From: Arsenicibacter sp965247375
GTDB lineage: Bacteria > Bacteroidota > Bacteroidia > Cytophagales > Spirosomataceae
Assembly: GCA_965247375.1 (NCBI GenBank)
Contig: CBDFHU010000078.1
Coordinates: 11,138 to 75,137 of the forward strand
Direction of reading: 5' to 3'
Length of the DNA stretch: 64,000 nucleotides
Each line of letters opens with the position of its first letter. The stretch's first letter is position 1. The notes under the pieces were generated by a model. That model had not been told where the DNA came from and did not search any database. It saw nothing but the letters and a program-made list of their open reading frames with translations. Shown here in pieces: positions 56,146 through 64,000 of the stretch. Position numbers and translations under genes: made by a program.

Positions 56146-56562
56146 TCAGGCACGAAATTTCACGGATGCGTCACCGCCCAGTTTTCGTAAGGCTAATTTC
56201 ATGCCTTTTTCTATCTCTTCAAACGAAATTATTTGTTTGGCGGTATACAAAAAAGCAATATAAGCAGGAGGGGCCGAAGTTTGGGTGCCAAATAATAAAG
56301 ATTTGTTGAGCCGATAGCTTTCGCGTATCCGCCGGCGCACGGTATTCCGGTCAACTGCATGTTTAAAACTGCGTTTGGAGACAGAAATCAGGATGGATGG
56401 AAGTGAGGGAACGGGTGTGTCCGCAAGCGGCTGTTCATCGAGGTAAACCACCCTAAAAGGAAAGAGGTAGAACGTTTGGATTTCCGTGCTACCTCTTTTG
56501 AATAAGCGATCAATGATCTTTTTGTTGGTCAGCCGTTCGGCTTTCTGGAACGTCTGTTTCAT
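56146..56562 (-). CDS. rnpA: Ribonuclease P protein component RnpA
   Basis: 138 residues from the ATG at 56562 (MKQTFQKAERLTNKKIIDRLF). The chosen start drops 24 upstream in-frame residues that do not resemble the family. The basic RNA-binding motif SVSKRSFKHAVDRNTVRRRIRE is the RNR signature. It assists the catalytic RNase P RNA in 5' tRNA maturation. It lies 85 bases after rpmH on the same strand, the usual rpmH-rnpA order. No dnaA gene is seen nearby. Confidence 0.95.
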   Translation of the reverse strand: MKQTFQKAERLTNKKIIDRLFKRGSTEIQTFYLFPFRVVYLDEQPLADTPVPSLPSILISVSKRSFKHAVDRNTVRRRIRESYRLNKSLLFGTQTSAPPAYIAFLYTAKQIISFEEIEKGMKLALRKLGGDASVKFRA

Positions 56563-56647
56563 AATGCTATCAGTTCGAGATCTACAGTAGTTTGTGTTCC
56601 GTTTGGTCAACAAACCCGGCAGACGGTCAGGCACCTGATGAAAAACC

Positions 56648-56815
56648 TTACAGTTTAACGCGGTCGCCTTTTTTCTCGTCTGATACAGTCAGTTTCCAAC
56701 GACCTTTAGCACGACGACGTGCTAATACTTTACGACCATTGTGGCTGCTCATACGCTCGCGGAATCCGTGTTTGTTTTTCCGCTTGCGGTTTGATGGTTG
56801 ATAAGTTCTTTTCAT
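56648..56815 (-). CDS. rpmH: 50S ribosomal protein L34
   Basis: 55 residues: MKRTYQPSNRKRKNKHGFRE, then RMSSHNGRKVLARRRAKGRW and a short acidic/basic tail ending DRVKL. This is the L34 signature (KRT-x-QPS, KHGFR-x-RM, RRRAKGR) with a C-terminal extension of a few residues relative to the 44-46 aa E. coli type, as is common in this phylum. It is strongly expressed and followed by rnpA. Confidence 0.97.
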   Translation of the reverse strand: MKRTYQPSNRKRKNKHGFRERMSSHNGRKVLARRRAKGRWKLTVSDEKKGDRVKL

Positions 56816-57071
56816 TGTATTATCTGCTCAGGAGCGCTGTTTCCCAAATGAGTCCGCAAAAATAACCGATCAGGCCGGATAAACCAAATTTATATTTGCT
56901 AAAGTTTAAGGCAACCTCTTTCGGGTTGTGTTTCGGGTATATTATATTGGTTTTCCGATTAATTAGATGATGATGATAAGGTCAAAAAGACACGTTAGGT
57001 TATAACTTTACGAGTATATTCATTGTCATGTGAATGGCAGCTTCAATGCCGTTCACGAGCGCCTGTCATTT

Positions 57072-58520
57072 ATGCACTATACTCTGTCTGCTGATCCGCA
57101 ATTACCGCATTATATTGCCGTTGATGCTCATCTGGCTGATATTACGACCGATATCGTTGAATTTCAGTTGCCTGCCTGGCGGCCTGGCCGGTACGAACTG
57201 CAGCACTTTGCCAAAAATATTCAGCGTTTCGGGATTTATGATCAGGCCGGAAATCCGGTTCCGTTCCGGAAACTAACCAAAGACCGCTGGCTGGCTGAAG
57301 CGAAGGGCCTGACGGAACTGTTTGTCCGTTACAATTACTTCACCAGTGTCATCAACGCCGGAACGAGTTTCATTAGTGATACGCTCCTGTACATTAATCC
57401 GGTCAATCTCTGCGTGTATGCAGAAGGGCGGATCAATGAGCCTTGTCTGCTGACGCTGACGGTTCCGGCAGAGTGGCCGGTTGCGTGCGGATTAAGACAA
57501 TCGGGTGAAAAAGAGCTGTGGGCGAGCGATTTTTACGAACTTATTGACTCCCCGCTGATAGCCGCACCTGACCTGCAGCGGATTGATTATACGGTTGACA
57601 ATGTCTCCTTCACCGTATGGTTTCAGGGAAATATTGTATTGGACCATGAACGGATTGCCGACGATTTCAGCCGGTTCTCGGCCGTTCAGCTGGCGTTATT
57701 CGGTGAGTTTCCGGAGGCTGATTACCATTTTCTGACCATTGTCCTGCCGACGGCGTACTATCATGGCGTCGAACACCGTAACAGCACCATGCTGGTTCTG
57801 GGTCCTGATGATGAAGGCGAAGGGTTGTACATCGATCTGCTGGGTGTATCCTCGCACGAGTTGTTCCATGCCTGGAACATCATCCGGATACGGCCACAGG
57901 AACTGCTGCCCTATGATCTGACCCGTGAAAATTACTTTCAGACTTGCTTTGTGGCCGAAGGCGTCACGACCTACTATGGCGACCTCATGCTGCGCCGGGC
58001 GGGCGTGTTTTCCGATGCAGCGTACCTGAAAGAGCTGCAGGTGACGTTTAAACGCCATTTTGATGTGAGCGACCGCTCCTTTCAGTCCCTGACCGAATCG
58101 TCGTGGGATTTGTGGCTGGATGGCTACGACAAGGGTGTTCCTGACCGTAAGGTATCGGTATACCATAAAGGGGCCATTGCGGCGCTGATTCTGGATCTGC
58201 ATATCCGCCAGCTAACTAACCATCGCCGGAGTCTGGATGATGTCATGCGGCTGATGTGGAAGCGATATGGCAAGCCATTCACCGGCTACAGCTATGGCGA
58301 TTATCAGGCGGTTACGGAAGAGGTTGCCGGCCAGCCGCTGGATTGGTACTATGCACTTTGTATTGAGGGGAATACCTCGTTGCTGGCTACACTGAATCAG
58401 TATCTTGGTTTTGTCGGCCTGCAGGTAACCCACGACGAGAATGGCGGTGTGCTACTGGAGGTGGTGCCCGATGATCTGATCGGTACCCTGAACCGCCGTA
58501 AATGGTGGGGAATTGACTGA
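57072..58520 (+). CDS. M61 family (glycyl aminopeptidase-like) peptidase
   Basis: 482 residues from the ATG at 57072 (an upstream GTG at 57030 is less likely). The N-terminal beta domain (LPAWRPGRYELQHFAKNIQ) is typical of M61. Zinc motif HELFH at residues 262-266, with the third ligand Glu 296 in VAEGVTTYYGDLM. A helical domain follows (KVSVYHKGAIAALILDLH). There is no PDZ domain. M61 enzymes cleave N-terminal Gly or Ala or small peptides. It has no signal peptide, so it is probably cytoplasmic. It is monocistronic. Confidence 0.93.
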   Translation: MHYTLSADPQLPHYIAVDAHLADITTDIVEFQLPAWRPGRYELQHFAKNIQRFGIYDQAGNPVPFRKLTKDRWLAEAKGLTELFVRYNYFTSVINAGTSFISDTLLYINPVNLCVYAEGRINEPCLLTLTVPAEWPVACGLRQSGEKELWASDFYELIDSPLIAAPDLQRIDYTVDNVSFTVWFQGNIVLDHERIADDFSRFSAVQLALFGEFPEADYHFLTIVLPTAYYHGVEHRNSTMLVLGPDDEGEGLYIDLLGVSSHELFHAWNIIRIRPQELLPYDLTRENYFQTCFVAEGVTTYYGDLMLRRAGVFSDAAYLKELQVTFKRHFDVSDRSFQSLTESSWDLWLDGYDKGVPDRKVSVYHKGAIAALILDLHIRQLTNHRRSLDDVMRLMWKRYGKPFTGYSYGDYQAVTEEVAGQPLDWYYALCIEGNTSLLATLNQYLGFVGLQVTHDENGGVLLEVVPDDLIGTLNRRKWWGID

Positions 58521-58521
58521 A

Positions 58522-58548
58522 ATAATAAAACCGGCGCAGAGCACCGGT
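58522..58548 (-). terminator. Terminator of the 58574-59002 gene
   Basis: On the minus strand an 8-bp stem (ACCGGTGC / GCGCCGGT, one G-T pair) is followed by TTTTATTATT. It also lies just past the convergent M61 stop and may act in both directions. Confidence 0.7.
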
Positions 58549-58573
58549 CTTATCACCGTTAACTAAATCAAAT

Positions 58574-59002
58574 CTAATTCATTGTGATATTGCGTTGCGG
58601 CAGCGTTTCAGTGATGCCCGGGGTCGCTAACTTAAAGCTGCGTTCCTGAATTTGCCGGCCATCAGAAATCTGGAAGGTGTATAAGCCATCAGCCAGTTCG
58701 CTCAGGTCGAAACGCTGGCGGAAGGTCGTTTTCTTTGAGTAAATATCGCTTTCGTAAACGACTTTCTGCTTGCTGTCCATGATACGCATGGTCAACCGTT
58801 TGGCAGGGATTCCCTTTTCGACAACCATCCAGAGTTTAGAAGGGTCGGATGCCGGATACATGGCCAGCGCCAGATTCTGCTCTGGCTTCGCTTCGTAATA
58901 GGTTTCAGCGGAGGCTTTTGTCTGTGCATTAGCCCATGACGATACAACTACACATGCGGCCACCAGCAGGGCCTTACCGAAAGATTGACGTAACGTTTTC
59001 AT
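58574..59002 (-). CDS. Small secreted beta-rich protein
   Basis: 142 residues from the ATG at 59002 (MKTLRQSFGKALLVAACVVV signal peptide, cleaved near ANAQ). Upstream Mets at 59119 and 59062 are rejected because the upstream MFS gene ends there and the extension is not signal-like. The C-terminal half (FDLSELADGLYTFQISDGRQ) resembles a Por-secretion-tail-like beta sandwich (L-x-x-GLY-x-F-x-I-x-DG). A type IX secretion link is possible, but the motif is also common in other small secreted proteins of this phylum. Function unknown. Confidence 0.75.
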   Translation of the reverse strand: MKTLRQSFGKALLVAACVVVSSWANAQTKASAETYYEAKPEQNLALAMYPASDPSKLWMVVEKGIPAKRLTMRIMDSKQKVVYESDIYSKKTTFRQRFDLSELADGLYTFQISDGRQIQERSFKLATPGITETLPQRNITMN

Positions 59003-59118
59003 TGAGTTCAGTATTTGTTGTTTACATGCTAAAGATGGCAACAACAGACCCGAACGTTGCATACGGTGATGAACGGCTGTACTGAAGGACAAGCGGTACT
59101 TATTGTGTATGAATAGCA

Positions 59119-60357
59119 CTACTCGGTGTATTCCAGTTCTTTTCCGAACGTTTCGTCAATTTTGTAAATCGACCAGAGACCAATGGCAAAACATATAAGC
59201 CCGACGATAGCACCGGCGCTGATGACACCCACCGACGCTTTCAGGGACTGAAAGGCCGGAATACTCAGCAGCGTAGTGGCCCGTACATTGTTGGCCACGG
59301 AGGTGGTTGCCGTAGCGCGGAGGTTCGTGCCGAAGTTCTCGGCTGTGACGGTCAGGAACAGGGCAATGTAGCCGATGGCAAAGCCCATTCCTGAGCAGAC
59401 GGCATAAAATGCACTGACTGACGAAATACCGCCGAACAGGTATACCCCCACAAAACCCATGGTCAGGCCGGTCATCAGGCCGATGGCTTTCCGGCGGGAG
59501 TGCAGGTAATGGCTGAATGGTCCGCTGACAAGATCGCCGACGACCACGCCGATGTAGGTAAACAGAATGCAGCGGCCTGCCTGAATGTCGGTAATACCCA
59601 TGGCTGCCCCGAACTCGTTGCCGAACGTGGCCAGGATGCCGATAACATAATAGGTCGGAACGGCAATGCCCATACAGAGCAGATAACGGACGAAGCGGTC
59701 GCGGTTATTGAAGAAGGCGGCAAAGCTCCCGCGTCTGATCTGGCCCTGCCGGATTTTGACAAACATGCCCGACTCCAGTACGCCTAACCGGAGTAATAAC
59801 AGACCGAGGCCCAGGCCGCCACCGATGAAGTAGGCCGTTCGCCAGTCGGAGCCCTGGACGGTAAAAAAGGCAACGACTGCCCCGAGGAGCCCGATGCCGG
59901 CCACCAGTGAGGTGCCATAGCCACGCAGGTGTTTGGGCAGCACTTCGCTCACGAGCGTAATGCCCGCGCCCAGCTCGCCCGCGAGCCCGAGACCGGCCAC
60001 AAACCGGAGCCATGCGTACATATCAGGGCTGCTGACGAAGCCACAGGCAATGTTGGCCAGCGAATACGTAATGATCGAGCCGAACAGGACCGATAACCGG
60101 CCACGCTTATCGCCCAGAATCCCCCACAGGATACCCCCAAGCAACAGACCGGCCTGCTGGTAATTGTAAATTTTTCCGCCGATGATCGAAATTGATTTTT
60201 CGTCGAGAGCCATATCTTTCAGACTGGGTACGCGGACGATATTGAACAGCAACAGGTCATAAACATCCACAAAGTAGCCCAGAGCAGCCACAATGACGGG
60301 CAGGCTGAACAGCGGGCGCAACGAACGGTTTGTGTCGGTAGTGAGTTGGGTTTGCAT
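59119..60357 (-). CDS. MFS transporter
   Basis: 412 residues with about 12 membrane helices. GYFVDVYDLLLFNIVRVPSL near the N-terminus has the Asp of helix 1 seen in metabolite:H+ and sugar-acid porters. The motif A-like loop GILGDKRGRLSVLFGS and the second-half GDLVSGPFSHYLHSRRKAIG support the family. The substrate is unknown; aromatic acid or sugar uptake is possible. The 116 bases between it and the secreted-protein gene and the repeat-filled 229 bases upstream hold no other gene. Confidence 0.9.
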   Translation of the reverse strand: MQTQLTTDTNRSLRPLFSLPVIVAALGYFVDVYDLLLFNIVRVPSLKDMALDEKSISIIGGKIYNYQQAGLLLGGILWGILGDKRGRLSVLFGSIITYSLANIACGFVSSPDMYAWLRFVAGLGLAGELGAGITLVSEVLPKHLRGYGTSLVAGIGLLGAVVAFFTVQGSDWRTAYFIGGGLGLGLLLLRLGVLESGMFVKIRQGQIRRGSFAAFFNNRDRFVRYLLCMGIAVPTYYVIGILATFGNEFGAAMGITDIQAGRCILFTYIGVVVGDLVSGPFSHYLHSRRKAIGLMTGLTMGFVGVYLFGGISSVSAFYAVCSGMGFAIGYIALFLTVTAENFGTNLRATATTSVANNVRATTLLSIPAFQSLKASVGVISAGAIVGLICFAIGLWSIYKIDETFGKELEYTE

Positions 60358-60391
60358 AGGGTCGGTAACTTACAGGCCACTAGTTTAGCGT

Positions 60392-60500
60392 TTTTTTGAC
60401 AGGATAGGTAATTTTTGAGAACACAGGCGTGATTTTCAGGATTGCCTGGTCAGGCGATTAATCTTCCTGAGGCGGGATATCCGGTAATCCTGTCAAAAAA
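60392..60500. repeat. GACAGGAT-type intergenic palindrome
   Basis: Terminal 14-bp arms TTTTTTGACAGGAT (60392-60405) and complement (60487-60500). Inside are a stem ATTGCCTG-GT-CAGGCGAT and an outer TCAGGA/TCCTGA pair. It lies between the MFS and gcvH genes. It does not match a glycine-riboswitch aptamer, although it precedes gcvH. Confidence 0.6.
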
Positions 60501-60535
60501 CATCTTCACCAAATGTCTGCTGACGGTAAAAAAGG

Positions 60536-60566
60536 TTGCAAATCCCACAGAGCCTTCCGTATTTTG
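60536..60566 (+). promoter_or_regulatory. Candidate Bacteroidota-type promoter of gcvH
   Basis: TTG at 60536 and TATTTTG at 60560, 21 bases apart, resemble the phylum's -33 TTTG and -7 TAnnTTTG elements. The ATG is 21 bases after the -7 motif. The second motif is one base short of consensus. Confidence 0.35.
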
Positions 60567-60586
60567 CATACCTAATCAATAAACGA

Positions 60587-60970
60587 ATGAACTTCCCCGC
60601 AGAACTTTTTTACACACCGGACCACGAGTGGATCCGGTTTGATGCCGATGGCACAGCGGTAATTGGTATTACTGATTTTGCGCAGCATGAGCTGGGCGAT
60701 ATCGTGTATGTTGATATCAATACCATTGGAGAGGCATTGGGCAAAGGTGATGTTTTTGGTACGGTCGAAGCCGTAAAAACAGTATCTGACCTGTTCCTGC
60801 CGGTTGAAGGTGAAGTCCTTGAGGTAAATCCTGATCTCGACGGCGCTCCTGAACTGGTTAACACAGAACCTTATGAAGGTGGCTGGATCATTCGGGTTAA
60901 AGTGGCTGACGATATTCAGAAAGACGATCTGTTAACGGCAGAGGCTTATCAGGAGCTGATTGGTAAATAA
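60587..60970 (+). CDS. gcvH: Glycine cleavage system H protein
   Basis: 127 residues from the ATG at 60587. Lipoyl domain with the lipoyl-lysine Lys 64 in GTVEAVKTVSDLFLPVEGEV, and DHEWIRFDADGTAVIGITDF at the N-terminus. It carries the aminomethyl group between the P and T proteins during glycine oxidation. The rest of the system is elsewhere. Its own terminator follows, so it is probably monocistronic. Confidence 0.97.
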   Translation: MNFPAELFYTPDHEWIRFDADGTAVIGITDFAQHELGDIVYVDINTIGEALGKGDVFGTVEAVKTVSDLFLPVEGEVLEVNPDLDGAPELVNTEPYEGGWIIRVKVADDIQKDDLLTAEAYQELIGK

Positions 60971-60994
60971 CGAGTTATAAAGAAAGTGTCAAAG

Positions 60995-61018
60995 GGCTCC
61001 GGTAGGGGCCTTTTTTTT
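60995..61018 (+). terminator. Rho-independent terminator of gcvH
   Basis: A GGCTCC / GGGGCC stem (one T-G pair) with loop GGTA and T8, starting 25 bases after the gcvH stop. Confidence 0.85.
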
Positions 61019-61060
61019 AGAATTGACATTCCGTTCTGCAAGGAATGACAACCCCGGTAT

Positions 61061-62350
61061 ATGCAAATTCTTCTTCGTTCTGCCCGTATCGTTGATCCGC
61101 AATCGCCTTTCGATGGGCAGGTGACCGACCTCTTACTTGATAATGGCCTGATCCGGCAAATCGGCGATAACCTGACGGCCAGTGAAAACACGCGTGTCAT
61201 TGAACACGAAAACCTGCACGTTTCGCCTGGCTGGGTTGATCTGCGGGTTGCCGGCAAAGATCCGGGTTTCGAGCATAAAGAAGACCTTAGCAGCGTGTGT
61301 GCGGTAGCTGCTGCAGGTGGGTTCACCGACATTGCCCTGCTGCCGAATACACAGCCTGCGGTAGATAACAAGAGTACACTGGGTTATATCCGGCGCATGA
61401 CCGAAGGGCAGCCCGTGTCAGTACATCCCGTGGCAGCCATCACCAAAGGGGCGAAAGGAGAGGACTTTACCGACATGATCGACCTGCATCATGCCGGTGC
61501 GGTGGCATTCTCCGACGGTGACCATCCGCTTCAGAATGCCGATCTGCTGGTGAAAACCCTGCAATACCTGAAGCCGTTTAACGGACTGCTGATGAACCGG
61601 CCGGAGGAAAAAATGCTGACGCGGTTCGGGCAGATGCATGAGGGCGTACAAAGTACGCTGCTGGGCCTCAAAGGACTTCCGGCACTGGCTGAGGAACTGA
61701 TTGTAGACCGCGACCTGCGGTTGCTGGATTATGCACTTGGCAAAGAGCCGGTATCGGCGCCGGTACTGCATTTCTCCACCATTTCGTCGGCAAGGTCAGT
61801 TGAACTGATCCGCCGCGCGAAGGCCCAGGGAATGCCGGTGAGCTGTGATGTAGCCGTTCACCAGCTGATTTTTGACGATTCGGCGCTGGCTACCTTTGAT
61901 ACCAATCTGAAAGTGGACCCGCCGTTCCGGTCAAAAACCGACGTCCAGGCACTCTGGTACGGTCTGGCCGACGGCACGATTGACGCCATTGTGTCTGACC
62001 ATAACCCGCAGGACGATGAAAGTAAAAACCTTGAGTTTGATCTGGCGGATTTCGGTATTATCGGCCTGGAAACGCTGTTCGGAGCATTGGTAAGCCATAA
62101 TCAGGGACTTTCGCTGGGGCAGATTGTCCATAAACTGGCTGTACGGCCACGACAGATTCTGCGGTTACTACCGGTGATAGTTGATCAGGGACAGGCGGCC
62201 ACACTTACCCTCTTTAATCCGGAGCGCCCGTGGACCTTTACGCATACGCTGTCTAAATCAAAGAATTCACCGTTTCTGGGCAACACGCTGACGGGCGCAG
62301 TACTCGGGATCATCAACAGAGGACAGTTCGTGCAGAACGCCGGTATCTAA
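61061..62350 (+). CDS. Dihydroorotase-like protein lacking the HxH metal motif
   Basis: 429 residues, the length of type-I dihydroorotase and aligned throughout: PGWVDLRVAGKDPGFEHKED, AAAGGFTDIALLPNTQPAVD, LKVDPPFRSKTD, DAIVSDHNPQD, DFGIIGLETLFGALVS. At residues 62 and 64, where active enzymes have His-x-His, it has Arg-x-Ala (DLRVA), and the later HHL is VHQL. The terminal-domain DH is kept. It is therefore predicted not to bind the binuclear zinc centre and may be a structural partner, as the inactive PyrC' is for aspartate transcarbamoylase in pseudomonads. It is followed 24 bases later by the DUF4199 genes. Confidence 0.87.
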   Translation: MQILLRSARIVDPQSPFDGQVTDLLLDNGLIRQIGDNLTASENTRVIEHENLHVSPGWVDLRVAGKDPGFEHKEDLSSVCAVAAAGGFTDIALLPNTQPAVDNKSTLGYIRRMTEGQPVSVHPVAAITKGAKGEDFTDMIDLHHAGAVAFSDGDHPLQNADLLVKTLQYLKPFNGLLMNRPEEKMLTRFGQMHEGVQSTLLGLKGLPALAEELIVDRDLRLLDYALGKEPVSAPVLHFSTISSARSVELIRRAKAQGMPVSCDVAVHQLIFDDSALATFDTNLKVDPPFRSKTDVQALWYGLADGTIDAIVSDHNPQDDESKNLEFDLADFGIIGLETLFGALVSHNQGLSLGQIVHKLAVRPRQILRLLPVIVDQGQAATLTLFNPERPWTFTHTLSKSKNSPFLGNTLTGAVLGIINRGQFVQNAGI

Positions 62351-62373
62351 TCCGGTTGCAACAAGTCATTTTT

Positions 62374-62925
62374 ATGAAAAACGTGATTGCCTATTTCAGC
62401 CATCCGCTGCTGAAAATTCCGCTGCTGGTTGGTGTGCTGACCGGTGTGCTGGGGTTTGTATACTTTCTGGCATTGTATAGCCTCGGTATTCCGCCGCTGG
62501 GCAACCATAAATCGCTGGATTTCGGGATCCATGTCATTGCCATGACGGCGACCGTATGGTATTACCGGAAACATATCGGCAAGGGCCGGCTGCATTTGTG
62601 GGAAGGCATTTCAATTTGCTACCTGATTAACACCATCGGCGCACTGGTTACCGGCTGGGGGATCTATTTCTTTGTCACACAGATTGATCCGTCGGTCTTT
62701 CAGCAGTTTCTGGATAACTCGCGGGCACTCCTGCTGGAAGGGCAGAAAGACATTGTCCGGCAGCTGGGAGCCGATCAGTTTAAAACGATGCTGGCCAACG
62801 TAGACCGGATTCAGGAGGGTGACCTGATTTATGATGAACTCTTTAAGAAAACAGCCTTGGCAGTGTTGCCGGTGCTGGTTATTTCGCTGATCTTCCGGAA
62901 GCAGGATTATAGCGTCCTGGAATAA
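62374..62925 (+). CDS. DUF4199 family membrane protein
   Basis: 183 residues from the ATG at 62374. Four hydrophobic segments: LLVGVLTGVLGFVYFLALY, SLDFGIHVIAMTATVWYYR, ISICYLINTIGALVTGWGI and LAVLPVLVISLIF. The loop after helix 3 is long and charged. It resembles DUF4199 in layout and shares its neighbour's family. Function unknown. It is co-directional with the preceding dihydroorotase-like gene and the next DUF4199 gene (83 bases away). Confidence 0.72.
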   Translation: MKNVIAYFSHPLLKIPLLVGVLTGVLGFVYFLALYSLGIPPLGNHKSLDFGIHVIAMTATVWYYRKHIGKGRLHLWEGISICYLINTIGALVTGWGIYFFVTQIDPSVFQQFLDNSRALLLEGQKDIVRQLGADQFKTMLANVDRIQEGDLIYDELFKKTALAVLPVLVISLIFRKQDYSVLE

Positions 62926-63008
62926 CCGGTAAGGGCATGAATAGTGTGTACTATTTGTATATTTAGGGAATAAACGCCCGCTGTCCGGCGGTAAACGCAA
63001 TTACAGAT

Positions 63009-63524
63009 ATGGAAGAAAAAGTATCAACCGCGCGCTTTGCCCTGAAATGGGGCCTGATTCTGGCTGTTGGCCAGATATTATTTTCGACAGCCCTTTATGT
63101 GACTGATCAGATGGGTAATGCCGGTCTTTCGTCATTATCATACATCCTCATTATTGCCGTTCTGGTGATGGCCATGCGTGATTTTCGGGCGGCCAATAAC
63201 GGTTATATGAGCTATGGTGAAGGACTCGGCCTGAGTGCACTGCTTGGTGGGGTATCAGGACTGCTGTCAAGTGCCTTTTCTGTATTTTATACGACTGTTA
63301 TAGATACAGAAGTAATGGGGCGTATGGCAGACCGCGTCCGCGAAGATCTGGAGGCAAAAGATATTCCTGACAATGTGATCGACAGCCAGATCGAAATGAT
63401 GCAGAAGTTTCAGTCGCCGGGCTTTCTGTTTATTTTCGGGATCATCGGCATGATTGTTATGAGCTTTATTTTTGCGCTGGTTATCGCGGCCATTCTGCGC
63501 AAAAACAAACCGGTATTCGAATAA
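63009..63524 (+). CDS. DUF4199 family membrane protein
   Basis: 171 residues. ALKWGLILAVGQILFSTALY and MRDFRAANNGYMSYGEGLGL followed by two helices and a C-terminal helix FIFGIIGMIVMSFIFALVIA fit DUF4199 clearly (the NGYMS-x-GEGL motif). Function unknown. It is second in a tandem pair, and GldF starts 27 bases after its stop, so the block may be one transcript. Confidence 0.88.
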   Translation: MEEKVSTARFALKWGLILAVGQILFSTALYVTDQMGNAGLSSLSYILIIAVLVMAMRDFRAANNGYMSYGEGLGLSALLGGVSGLLSSAFSVFYTTVIDTEVMGRMADRVREDLEAKDIPDNVIDSQIEMMQKFQSPGFLFIFGIIGMIVMSFIFALVIAAILRKNKPVFE

Positions 63525-63551
63525 CCGGCGCTTTAAATTCGTTAATGCTGC

Positions 63552-64000
63552 ATGTTTGCTGTTTTTCGTAAGGAGATCAATCAATTCTTCAGCTCGCCCA
63601 TCGCCTACATTATCATGGCGGTTTTCCTGACGGCGCTGGGGCTGCTGCTCTGGGTATTTCCGGAGACGAGTCTGCCGGAGTACGGCTATGCCGATATGGG
63701 AACGTTTTTCAACCTGACGCCCTACGTAATGCTGTTTCTGGTGCCTGCCATTACCATGCGGTCTATCGCCGAAGAAGTACGCGCCGGTACGCTCGAATGG
63801 CTGCTGACCAAACCGGTAAGCCGCTGGGGAGTTGTTGGCGGTAAGTTCCTGGCAAGCTGGTTGCTGGTAGCGGTTATTCTGCTGCCAACGCTGCTGTATT
63901 ACTATTCGCTGTATCAGCTGGGTAATCCCGTCGGAAACATTGATTCGGCGGCCGTGAGCGGATCGTATACCGGTCTGCTGCTGTTAAGCGGGGTGTTTGT
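63552..64000 (+). CDS. gldF: Gliding-motility ABC transporter permease GldF, 3' end cut off
   Basis: The first 149 codons are inside the window, open to the last base. MFAVFRKEINQFFSSPIAYI at the start, then AVFLTALGLLLWVFPE, MLFLVPAITMRSIAEEVRAG and TLEWLLTKPVSRWGVVGGKF, are characteristic of GldF (ABC-2-type permease with the GTLEWLLT-x-P motif). GldF with GldA and GldG forms an ABC transporter used in gliding. With gldB this supports the organism being a glider, or having the genes for it. Confidence 0.93.
   Translation, partial: MFAVFRKEINQFFSSPIAYIIMAVFLTALGLLLWVFPETSLPEYGYADMGTFFNLTPYVMLFLVPAITMRSIAEEVRAGTLEWLLTKPVSRWGVVGGKFLASWLLVAVILLPTLLYYYSLYQLGNPVGNIDSAAVSGSYTGLLLLSGVF

Noticed and set aside
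56562..57072. Replication origin near rpmH-rnpA
   Set aside because: The gene pair is often near oriC, but there is no dnaA, dnaN or cluster of DnaA boxes visible in the surrounding sequence.
60392..60586. Glycine riboswitch upstream of gcvH
   Set aside because: The structure is a simple nested palindrome without the conserved glycine-aptamer core, and the likely promoter lies downstream of it.

Overview
The window looks like a chromosomal segment of a Bacteroidota bacterium of order Cytophagales, most likely Spirosoma-like. The evidence is gliding genes (gldB, gldF), a GLPGLI protein beside a TonB-type barrel, a hybrid two-component regulator, Uma2, DUF1080, DUF2911 and DUF4199 proteins, a CruF-type carotenoid gene beside a B12-type MerR regulator, and a moderately GC-rich sequence (my estimate is slightly above 50%). 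No phage, transposase, CRISPR array or rRNA was seen. There is one tRNA (His).

Layout. 0-4.2 kb: a hybrid sensor/regulator. 4.2-9.7 kb: three related secreted Ig-like proteins plus the 3' remnant of a fourth. 9.7-13.5 kb: ribosome rescue factor ArfB, an unrecognised exported protein, two tandem paralogous helical proteins and PfkB. 13.5-17.6 kb: an APH-like kinase and two acyl-CoA dehydrogenases; a third, intact dehydrogenase lies at 20.8 kb. 17.7-20.7 kb: an FG-GAP protein, a TlpA-like thioredoxin and two small genes. 22.7-31.4 kb: DUF2911, an exported Gfo/Idh/MocA oxidoreductase, DUF2007, a GT39-type glycosyltransferase, a beta-propeller/cytochrome c protein and two divergent DUF1080 proteins, a plausible oxidative (3-keto) sugar pathway. 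31.5-47.1 kb: ChaN, MFS, Uma2, TonB barrel/GLPGLI, GNAT, TolC, esterase, GH2 beta-galactosidase, BNR-type propeller and CotH kinase. 47.1-53.4 kb: Fur, an MsbA-like ABC exporter, GldB, an outer-membrane barrel, MerR/B12 and CruF. 53.4-64 kb: tRNA-His, TsaB, S41 protease, RnpA, RpmH, M61 peptidase, MFS, GcvH, a dihydroorotase-like protein lacking its metal motif, two DUF4199 proteins and the start of GldF.

Data quality. At least nine genes between 5.7-20.3 kb and 49.8-50.1 kb are split by single-base indels. Nearly all are one extra base, mostly in homopolymers, and correcting them restores continuous family-like proteins. I therefore annotate these as single genes with frameshifts that are probably sequencing errors. 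Four unrelated families of palindromic intergenic elements are scattered between genes; the AACTTCC element occurs three times.
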